Below are positions 1 to 4,430 of a stretch of 5,151 nucleotides of DNA, piece after piece. Origin of the DNA: Candidatus Atribacteria bacterium. Lineage in GTDB: Bacteria > Atribacterota > Atribacteria > Atribacterales > Atribacteraceae. The translations under genes and the position numbers were made by a program. Position 1 is the first letter of the stretch, and every line of letters begins with the position of its first letter. The notes beneath the pieces are model-generated. The model made no database searches. It was given only the letters and a program-made list of their open reading frames with translations, and had not been told where the DNA came from. The DNA is taken from assembly GCA_003561145.1 (NCBI GenBank), contig PWXL01000199.1, forward strand, positions 1 through 5,151, read 5' to 3'.

Positions 1-27
1 GAAGAGGATGAAGAGGATGAAGAGGAT
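1..27. repeat. 9-bp tandem repeat (gaagaggat x3) in the yidC tail
   Basis: Three perfect copies of gaagaggat stand at the window edge and may continue beyond it. On the minus strand each unit encodes Ser-Ser-Ser in the yidC frame, giving a run of nine serines (residues 264-272). Because the unit is a multiple of three, gain or loss of copies would change linker length without shifting frame. Confidence 0.9.
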
Positions 28-818
28 GATGGCTGTGGCGTAATGGTTGGTTCATTGTCAACGGTGGTTGGTTCCTCGACAGGGGCAGGTTCCTCCACAA
101 TCGTGGCTTCTTCAATTGTGGCTTCTTCACCGCTCGATATGGAGGAGGTCGTTTCTGACAATGATGGTGCCAGGGCACGTTCTTTTCTTATTTTCATTTC
201 CAGGAGTAGTGATTGTGCGATATAGAAAAGGTTGGAAACAAACCAGTATACAAGAACACCGGAGGGAATGCCCCAACTGATAAACACCAGGAAGATGGGC
301 ATGACTATCATCATGATCATATTCTGCTGTGATCCTTGTCCTCCGGCGGTTGCAGGCATGGCGACTTTTTGTTGAATATATGTAGAAGCCCCCATGGCCA
401 AAGGAAATATAAAGTAAGGGTCAGGTTCCGAAAGACTGGGAAGCCATAAAAACCCTGCTTCTCCAAAATCAAAATCAACAAGAACACGATAGAGAAGGAA
501 CAAAAAGGGCATTTGGATGAGGAGGGGCAAACACCCTCCCAGTGGATTGACTCCCTTTTCTTTGTATAATTTCATCATTTCCTGGTTGAGTTTCTGGGGT
601 TCTTTCTTGTATTTTTCCTGTAGTTTCTTGATCTCGGGCTGGATTTCCTGCATGGCCCGGGTGGAAATATTCTGTTTGTGTATGATAGGGTATAATGCAA
701 TTCGAATAACAGCGGTAAGAAGGACAATGGATATCCCCCAGTTACCGGTAATCGAGTAGAAAAAATTCAGTATTAAGGCCATCCCGTTAGAGAAAAATTC
801 GACTATTTGAGACCACAT
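1..818 (-). CDS. yidC: YidC/Oxa1-family membrane protein insertase, C-terminus cut by window edge
   Basis: Inserts and folds membrane proteins in the cytoplasmic membrane, alone or with SecYEG. The 272 visible residues begin at an ATG preceded by AAGGAG with 8 nt spacing. There is a hydrophobic N-terminus (about 12-21), then a core segment around 28-46 carrying the conserved groove arginine (R39, in VIRIALYPI). A charged amphipathic cytoplasmic hairpin follows (about 47-95), then the family motif NPLGGCLPLLIQMP (91-104). Further hydrophobic segments lie near 96-114, 134-150, 165-182 and 186-204. The large periplasmic domain of Gram-negative YidC is absent, so this is the short Gram-positive-type form; no lipoprotein signal is evident. 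From about 216 the tail is unusual: rich in Glu, Pro, Thr and Ser and ending in nine serines, where YidC tails are normally basic. No stop is reached, so the tail length and any fused domain are unknown. It is the last visible gene of the rpmH operon, 155 nt after yidD. Confidence 0.96.
   Translation of the reverse strand, partial: MWSQIVEFFSNGMALILNFFYSITGNWGISIVLLTAVIRIALYPIIHKQNISTRAMQEIQPEIKKLQEKYKKEPQKLNQEMMKLYKEKGVNPLGGCLPLLIQMPFLFLLYRVLVDFDFGEAGFLWLPSLSEPDPYFIFPLAMGASTYIQQKVAMPATAGGQGSQQNMIMMIVMPIFLVFISWGIPSGVLVYWFVSNLFYIAQSLLLEMKIRKERALAPSLSETTSSISSGEEATIEEATIVEEPAPVEEPTTVDNEPTITPQPSSSSSSSSS
99..128. repeat. 15-bp direct repeat x2 in the yidC tail
   Basis: Two adjacent 15-bp units (99-113 and 114-128) differ at one base. 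They encode successive E-E-A-T-I blocks in the acidic YidC tail. This suggests the low-complexity tail grew by short in-frame duplications. Confidence 0.85.
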
Positions 819-973
819 AAGTTAGACTCCTTTTCTCCCTTCAATTAAATTAACAAGTACAACAATACCTTTTTCCTGCTGAAATAGTTTCACTCTCCTG
901 CGAGGAATCATAAGAAACACAAGAGAAGACCTCCGGACATTGATAGCAGCGGGAAAGGACAAGGCAGTGTGTC

Positions 974-1198
974 TCACACCGGATCAATGCCGCCCCGGGA
1001 AAAAGGATGGCACCGTAAAATTCGCCATACAGTGCGTATAAACCCTTTCCATAAGCCATATTTACACAGTGCTTCCCTTGCATACTGTGAACAGGTGGGT
1101 TCGAATCGGCAACTCGGTGGAAAAAGCGGAGACAGTACCCTTTGATAAAAAAATAAAACCCGATCAACGCTTCTCAGGATATTTCTTTTTACATTCAC
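974..1198 (-). CDS. yidD: YidD, membrane protein insertion efficiency factor
   Basis: Small membrane-associated protein that assists YidC/Sec-dependent membrane protein insertion. The 74-residue product fits the family's usual size. It shows the diagnostic motifs: an amphipathic N-terminal helix with FFYQRVLSP, then PPSCRFEPTCSQYA with its paired cysteines, then the C-terminal RILRCHPFSRGGIDPV. I chose the GTG at 1198 because family proteins begin close to KRNILRSVDRVL and an AGGA lies about 6 nt upstream. An in-frame ATG at 1249 would add 17 residues that do not belong to the family and would deepen the overlap. The start lies 35 nt inside the end of rnpA, a common arrangement that implies translational coupling. 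A 155-nt gap separates the stop from yidC. Confidence 0.95.
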   Translation of the reverse strand: MNVKRNILRSVDRVLFFYQRVLSPLFPPSCRFEPTCSQYAREALCKYGLWKGFIRTVWRILRCHPFSRGGIDPV

Positions 1199-1547
1199 TG
1201 TAAATCCTGTCTTTCTCCAAGATCCCGGCCCGTAAAAGAAGTTCTCCAATCCATTCGGCTATGGCAAGAAAATCACTTCTCATCAGGCGCTCATCGCTCA
1301 TAAAAAGAAGGTCACAAGGTAAATGATTCACGTACGGGAAGAAGTGTCGGAGAAACGCTTCCCTCAGCCTTCTTCTGATTCGATTGCGCCTTACTGATCG
1401 CTTGCTTTTCCCTACAAAGGCCGTTCGCAGAGGCCCTTCTTTTTTGCTCGCAGCCCAGAGTCGAACAGGACCGAAATCGTATTTTTCCCCCTCCCGAAAG
1501 AGCCGGGTAAAATCTTCCCTCCGGGTAAGCCGTACCATACGCCCCAT
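1164..1547 (-). CDS. rnpA: Ribonuclease P protein component (C5)
   Basis: Protein subunit of RNase P; it binds the catalytic RNA and the 5' leader of pre-tRNA for 5' maturation. From the ATG at 1547 the product is 127 residues, normal for the family. It opens with RLTRREDFTRLFREG (6-20). The basic RNR signature SVRRNRIRRRLREAF spans 51-65, followed by an alpha/beta C-terminal half. The ATG is 2 nt after the rpmH stop (TGA-AG-ATG) and lacks a clear Shine-Dalgarno, so reinitiation by ribosomes finishing rpmH is the simplest model. ATG at 1538 is a close alternative (124 residues). The same frame stays open upstream across all of rpmH to a GTG at 1709, which would give a 181-residue protein like the extended Thermus RnpA. 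The C-terminus overlaps yidD by 35 nt. Identity is certain; the start is not. Confidence 0.95.
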   Translation of the reverse strand: MGRMVRLTRREDFTRLFREGEKYDFGPVRLWAASKKEGPLRTAFVGKSKRSVRRNRIRRRLREAFLRHFFPYVNHLPCDLLFMSDERLMRSDFLAIAEWIGELLLRAGILEKDRIYSECKKKYPEKR

Positions 1548-1549
1548 CT

Positions 1550-1690
1550 TCAAGAGGAAACAGTGAGTTTCTTCCTCCCCCTTTGCCTTCTCCGGCGCAG
1601 GATGTTTTGACCGGCCCTGGTCTTGATCCTCGACCTGAATCCGTGTGTTTTTCGCCTCCTCGTGTTGTGTGGCTGATAGGTCCTTTTCAT
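1550..1690 (-). CDS. rpmH: 50S ribosomal protein L34
   Basis: Small, highly basic protein of the large ribosomal subunit that packs into 23S rRNA. The 46-residue product begins MKRTYQPHNTRRRKTHGFRS and ends GRKKLTVSS, matching the family from end to end (KRTYQP, HGFRxR, a Gly/Arg-rich middle, GRKKLTV). It is preceded by AAAGGAG with 9 nt to the ATG. It is the first gene of the operon, about 50 nt downstream of a strong promoter. It lies entirely within the upstream open extension of the rnpA frame, and its stop is 2 nt before the likely rnpA ATG. It is easily missed because it is short and nested in that longer frame. Confidence 0.98.
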   Translation of the reverse strand: MKRTYQPHNTRRRKTHGFRSRIKTRAGQNILRRRRQRGRKKLTVSS

Positions 1691-1699
1691 CAAGTATAA

Positions 1700-1706
1700 C
1701 TCCTTT
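1700..1706 (-). promoter_or_regulatory. Ribosome binding site of rpmH (AAAGGAG)
   Basis: AAAGGAG read on the minus strand, 9 nt before the rpmH ATG at 1690. It decides the reading frame: it serves rpmH and lies downstream of the GTG at 1709, so it cannot serve an extended rnpA start there. It is the only strong Shine-Dalgarno near the 5' end of the operon. Confidence 0.85.
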
Positions 1707-1733
1707 CACTGCTGGCGACCATTGGCGTATAAT
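1705..1733 (+). promoter_or_regulatory. Candidate sigma-A-type promoter for the sugar kinase
   Basis: A perfect -10 TATAAT (1728-1733) sits 17 nt downstream of TTCACT (1705-1710), a 4/6 match to the -35 consensus. Predicted transcription starts near 1740, giving a leader of about 93 nt before the TTG start. The -35 overlaps the rpmH Shine-Dalgarno region on the other strand, and the start site nearly coincides with that of the opposing rpmH promoter. The -10 is convincing and the -35 is weak. Confidence 0.55.
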
Positions 1734-1745
1734 GTTGCGGGTACC

Positions 1746-1774
1746 ATTATAGCTACATTGTCACGGCAGGTCAA
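1746..1774 (-). promoter_or_regulatory. Sigma-A-type promoter of the rpmH-rnpA-yidD-yidC operon
   Basis: On the minus strand, TTGACC (1774-1769) and a perfect TATAAT (1751-1746) are separated by exactly 17 nt. Predicted transcription starts near 1739, about 50 nt before the rpmH ATG. This near-consensus quality fits a ribosomal protein operon. Confidence 0.85.
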
Positions 1775-1781
1775 ACACGAC

Positions 1782-1803
1782 GTCTTCCCCCTGCGGGGAA
1801 GGC
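1782..1803 (+). promoter_or_regulatory. Hairpin in the kinase mRNA leader
   Basis: CTTCCCC (1784-1790), loop CTGC, GGGGAAG (1795-1801) forms a perfect 7-bp stem, extendable to 9 pairs with one G-U. It lies in the predicted kinase leader, 12 nt before the Shine-Dalgarno, and just upstream of the rpmH -35 on the other strand. No U-run follows, so it is not an intrinsic terminator. A role in translation or mRNA stability is only a possibility. Confidence 0.4.
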
Positions 1804-1815
1804 ACGTTGACCATA

Positions 1816-1823
1816 AGGGAGGG
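1816..1823 (+). promoter_or_regulatory. Ribosome binding site that fixes the kinase TTG start (AGGGAGGG)
   Basis: AGGGAGGG ends 9 nt before the TTG at 1833, good spacing for initiation. No in-frame ATG or GTG exists between here and the conserved GIDLGT motif, so this site supports the rare TTG start. Confidence 0.75.
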
Positions 1824-1832
1824 TGTGGAGTA

Positions 1833-3299
1833 TTGAGTTATGAACCTGGAACATATGTACTGGGTATTGATTTAGGTACCCAGGGGGTACGCTGCATAGT
1901 AAGTGATCTGAAAGGATATATTATAGCCGAAGGCAGAGAAAGACTTGGTGTACCACCGAGACAGGGTGATTATTTCGAGCAAGATCCTCATCATTGGTGG
2001 GAGAAGACTCTTTCCGCCTTGCGCTTGACTCTGAATGCAATGCGGGTCGAGGGGAAAGATCCAAAAAGAATAAGGTATATATCATGTGATTCCACCTCCG
2101 GTACAGTGATCCCGTGTGGAGAAGGAGGGAAAGTCCTTCACCCGGCTATCATGTACAATGATGCGCGGGCACGGGAACAGGCTGTTCGTGTCAACGAAGC
2201 GTCAGGGTCTTTTACTATACGCTCTGGGTACCGTTTTGACCCTTCCTTTGCCTTGTGTAAGGTACTATGGCTGCGGGAGAATATGCCGGAGGTATTTCAC
2301 CGTACACACTATTTTCTCCACGCTGCTGATTGGATGGTTGGATTGTTTACCGATAAGTGGGGATATTCGGATATATCAAACTCATTAAAAATGGGTTATG
2401 ACCTTTCTCATAGAGCATGGCCTCCATTTATCGAAAACAAGTTAGGAATTTCATTGCGGACACTTCCTGTGGTCTTGAACTCGGGCGAAGAGGTTGGGAA
2501 ACTCCAGCCGGCAGTAGCTATGGATATCGGTCTTGAGCCACATATCAGTATAGTTGCCGGGGCCACTGATGGAACAGCCGCCTTTTACGCCTCCGGGGCC
2601 TCAACACCGGGAGATGTATCGGCGGCATTAGGAACCACATTGGTGATCCGTAGTGTCTCTGACAGCCTGGTACGGGATGATCGAGGGAGAGTATATTGCC
2701 ACCGGCACCCGGAGGGATGGTGGCTGCCGGGTGGAGCGAGCAATACGGGTGGAGAATGCCTCTCCAAATTTTTCCCCGGGGAGGACTACGCCAAGTTGGA
2801 TGAAACAGCCTCCTATCGTTCTCTTCCCACCGATATTATTGTGTACCCGTTGGCAGGTCGCGGAGAAAGGTTACCCTTTGCCTCTCCTGATGCCGGCTTT
2901 TTTCAGCTGGGAACCGAACGCGATCGCCTGGAGTTTTACACCGGATGCCTGGAAGGGGTTGCCTATCTGGAATGTTACTCGTATGCGCTGCTGGCTCAAC
3001 TGGGCGCCACCCCCATAGAGAAGGTGTTTACCTCGGGTTCCGGTGCCTTGAGCACCTTGTGGTGTCACATCAGGGCGTCTGTCTTGGAACGTCCACTGGT
3101 AGTACCCGCTACTATTGAAGCCGCCATGGGCTCGTGCATCCTTGCTGCATCGAAGATACTGGGTGGAGTGGGAGAGGCAAGCCGTGCCATGGTCAGGAAG
3201 AAATCGGTGGTTGAGCCTGATCCGAATCTTGCTGCCGTTTACCGGGAAAAATATCAGCTCTTTTTGGAAGCCTGCAGAGAACGGGGGTATCTCGACTAA
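1833..3299 (+). CDS. FGGY-family carbohydrate kinase, probable D-ribulose/pentulose kinase (SePSK/XK-1-like)
   Basis: ATP-dependent cytoplasmic kinase, predicted to phosphorylate a ketopentose. The 488-residue product has two actin-like FGGY domains. The N-terminal domain carries the phosphate-1 loop GIDLGTQG (11-18; D13, T16), and the second carries GATDG (243-247) with the probable catalytic base D246. Other landmarks are CDSTSGT (85-91), HAADW (163-167), SALGTTLVIRS-like AALGTTL (264-270), GGASNTGG (300-307), YPLAGRGERLPF (338-349) and the C-terminal nucleotide-site TSGSGA (400-405) and AAMGSCILAA (430-439). The pattern STSGT, GASNTGG and GERLPF resembles, from memory, the SePSK/plant XK-1 group, for which D-ribulose kinase activity is known, more than classical xylulokinase XylB. 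Automatic annotation may say xylulokinase. I chose the TTG at 1833 because of AGGGAGGG upstream; the TTG at 1722 would begin upstream of the -10. It is a single gene, facing rpmH on one side and convergent with the dehydrogenase gene on the other. Confidence 0.85.
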   Translation: MSYEPGTYVLGIDLGTQGVRCIVSDLKGYIIAEGRERLGVPPRQGDYFEQDPHHWWEKTLSALRLTLNAMRVEGKDPKRIRYISCDSTSGTVIPCGEGGKVLHPAIMYNDARAREQAVRVNEASGSFTIRSGYRFDPSFALCKVLWLRENMPEVFHRTHYFLHAADWMVGLFTDKWGYSDISNSLKMGYDLSHRAWPPFIENKLGISLRTLPVVLNSGEEVGKLQPAVAMDIGLEPHISIVAGATDGTAAFYASGASTPGDVSAALGTTLVIRSVSDSLVRDDRGRVYCHRHPEGWWLPGGASNTGGECLSKFFPGEDYAKLDETASYRSLPTDIIVYPLAGRGERLPFASPDAGFFQLGTERDRLEFYTGCLEGVAYLECYSYALLAQLGATPIEKVFTSGSGALSTLWCHIRASVLERPLVVPATIEAAMGSCILAASKILGGVGEASRAMVRKKSVVEPDPNLAAVYREKYQLFLEACRERGYLD

Positions 3300-3371
3300 G
3301 AAGGCAGTCAGCTATACGTGGAGTCAACCATCCCATATGTTGCGATATCGAGGATGTAAATGGAGAAAAAC

Positions 3372-3430
3372 GGGGAAGTGGGGAAGGTGAGGCGGTGAAA
3401 GGGGGAAATGGGGAAGGATAAAGGCGGTGA
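3372..3430 (+). repeat. Purine-rich, G-run tract with an imperfect direct repeat
   Basis: Two related units, 3379-3398 and 3409-3430, each begin TGGGGAAGG and end GGCGGTGA, differing by a 2-base insertion and a few changes. With a preceding GGGGAA, the tract holds four runs of four or five G on the plus strand with loops of about 4, 17 and 4 nt. It contains almost no C or T beyond the GTGA motifs. It lies in the non-coding gap between two converging genes; no ORF fits. Confidence 0.7.
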
Positions 3431-3440
3431 GCAGTGAATC

Positions 3441-3474
3441 GTAAGAAGTGAGTTTTTACGGACTCACTTCTTAC
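3441..3474. terminator. Perfect 13-bp hairpin between convergent genes, putative bidirectional terminator
   Basis: GTAAGAAGTGAGT (3441-3453) and its exact reverse complement (3462-3474) flank an 8-nt loop, TTTTACGG. The hairpin starts 5 nt after the stop of the minus-strand dehydrogenase gene and lies about 140 nt after the kinase stop, so placement suits a shared terminator. However, no U-tract follows on either strand and the stem is not GC-rich. It may instead be an RNA-protecting structure or part of a dispersed repeat. Confidence 0.5.
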
Positions 3475-3479
3475 TGCAT

Positions 3480-4430
3480 TTACCGTATTCCCAGGATGCG
3501 GGCTGCTCCTTTCAAGCGTTCGGCTGAAATTTGAAAAGCCTGTTTTTCTTTCTCATCAAGATCGAGTTCCACCAACTGTTCCACGCCGTTTTTTCCAACA
3601 ATGGCGGGCAAGGAGAGGCAGATATCGTATATACCCAGATACCCGTTCATAAGCGTGCTCACAGGGAGTATCCGGTTGCGGTTGTGGACTACTGTTTCGA
3701 TAATTTCTGCTGTGGCGAGAGCGATGGCGTGATTGGTGTATCCCTTGTGTCGGAATACCTGAAAACCTCCTTCACGGGCCTCCTGAAAGACATTTTCCAC
3801 TGTAGTGTCGGAACAATTTTTTACACAAAGAGGGAATATTTCATGGACAGGTTTTCCACCCATGTCGGCGATACTCAAAGCGGCGAATTCACTTTTTCCA
3901 TGCTCCCCGAGAATATAGGCATGAATGTCCGCCGGATGAATGCCGCTCGTTTCCCCCAGAAGACTACGGAAGCGGGCGCTGTCAATCAATGTTCCGGTTC
4001 CGATGACCCGTGAGGGCGGAAACCGGGAGAGCTTCCATGCCCAATATGTCATGAGATCGACAGGGTTTGTCACGATAATGAACACCGCCTGGGGACTGGC
4101 CTCTGCAAGCGGTGGGACAAGGTCACCAAAGAGGTGGGTATTTCCTTTTCCCAGGTCCATCCGGTCTTTCATATCGAGCATGGGGATGGAAGCGGTGATC
4201 ACCACGATATCCGAGTTGCTCGTTTCCCCGATATCTCCTGCGCGTATATCCATGGGCTGAGCAAAAGGAAGAGCGTGGAGAAGATCGTACGCTTCTCCTG
4301 CTGCCACCTTCCGCCTGCGGCTTACCAGGACCATCTCATCAGCGAGACTTTTGAGCATGACAGTATAGGCAATTGATGCTCCCACCCTTCCCATGCCCAC
4401 AAGTGAAATTTTTACTTTTCGAGATTCCAT
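3480..4430 (-). CDS. Lactate/malate dehydrogenase family 2-hydroxyacid dehydrogenase, probably NADP(H)-linked, substrate uncertain
   Basis: Predicted cytoplasmic oxidoreductase interconverting an L-2-hydroxyacid and its 2-oxoacid. The 316 residues match the family length. The Rossmann motif VGMGRVGAS (11-19) is followed by TNPVD (121-125), GTLIDSARFR (146-155) and GEHGKS (175-180). By alignment with dogfish LDH I place Arg109 at R90, Asp168 at D150, Arg171 at R153, catalytic His195 at H177 and Thr246 at T232, so the active site is intact and Thr246 is LDH-like. Two features are odd. The acidic residue that binds the NAD ribose after strand 2 is replaced by S37-R38-R39-R40, as in NADP enzymes. 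The specificity position 102 (Gln in LDH, Arg in MDH) is M84. Its ATG lies inside the end of nagA (19-nt overlap), with GAAGGG upstream, implying coupled translation. It is convergent with the kinase gene. Confidence 0.88.
   Translation of the reverse strand: MESRKVKISLVGMGRVGASIAYTVMLKSLADEMVLVSRRRKVAAGEAYDLLHALPFAQPMDIRAGDIGETSNSDIVVITASIPMLDMKDRMDLGKGNTHLFGDLVPPLAEASPQAVFIIVTNPVDLMTYWAWKLSRFPPSRVIGTGTLIDSARFRSLLGETSGIHPADIHAYILGEHGKSEFAALSIADMGGKPVHEIFPLCVKNCSDTTVENVFQEAREGGFQVFRHKGYTNHAIALATAEIIETVVHNRNRILPVSTLMNGYLGIYDICLSLPAIVGKNGVEQLVELDLDEKEKQAFQISAERLKGAARILGIR

Larger units (their letters stand above)
1548..1709 (-). other. Open N-terminal extension of the rnpA frame, spanning rpmH
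   Basis: The rnpA frame has no stop for 54 codons upstream of its canonical start, back to a GTG at 1709. The extension is charged and rich in Glu, Lys and Gln, and covers the whole of rpmH in another frame. No other ATG, GTG or TTG lies early in this frame, apart from a TTG two codons before the ATG at 1547. The GTG lies within the predicted transcript but has no good upstream Shine-Dalgarno, because the only strong one (1700-1706) lies downstream of it and serves rpmH. In Thermus, rnpA is known to start next to rpmH and to encode an N-terminally extended protein containing rpmH out of frame. Whether this extension is translated cannot be told from sequence. L34 codon composition alone may keep the frame open. 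Confidence 0.35.

Noticed and set aside
822..911. 29-codon minus-strand ORF between yidD and yidC as a gene
   Set aside because: No good Shine-Dalgarno at proper spacing and no recognisable family; kept only as a low-interest finding.
850..1167. 105-codon minus-strand open frame
   Set aside because: It overlaps yidD in another frame, and yidD has all its family motifs; the 3' end lies in the spacer and has no recognisable features.
1199..1249. ATG at 1249 as the start of yidD
   Set aside because: The 17 added residues fall in rnpA coding sequence and do not resemble YidD N-termini; the GTG at 1198 fits both length and Shine-Dalgarno.
1722..1832. Upstream extension of the kinase to a TTG at 1722
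   Set aside because: The extra 37 residues would cover the -10 box and predicted start site, lack a Shine-Dalgarno, and precede the natural family start; the TTG at 1833 has AGGGAGGG at good spacing.
3361..3474. CRISPR array or mobile-element end
   Set aside because: Repeat units are only two, imperfect and without uniform spacers; no transposase or target-site duplication is seen beside the hairpin.
3531..4013. 160-codon plus-strand open frame
   Set aside because: It is antisense to the conserved dehydrogenase gene and its translation shows no family motif.
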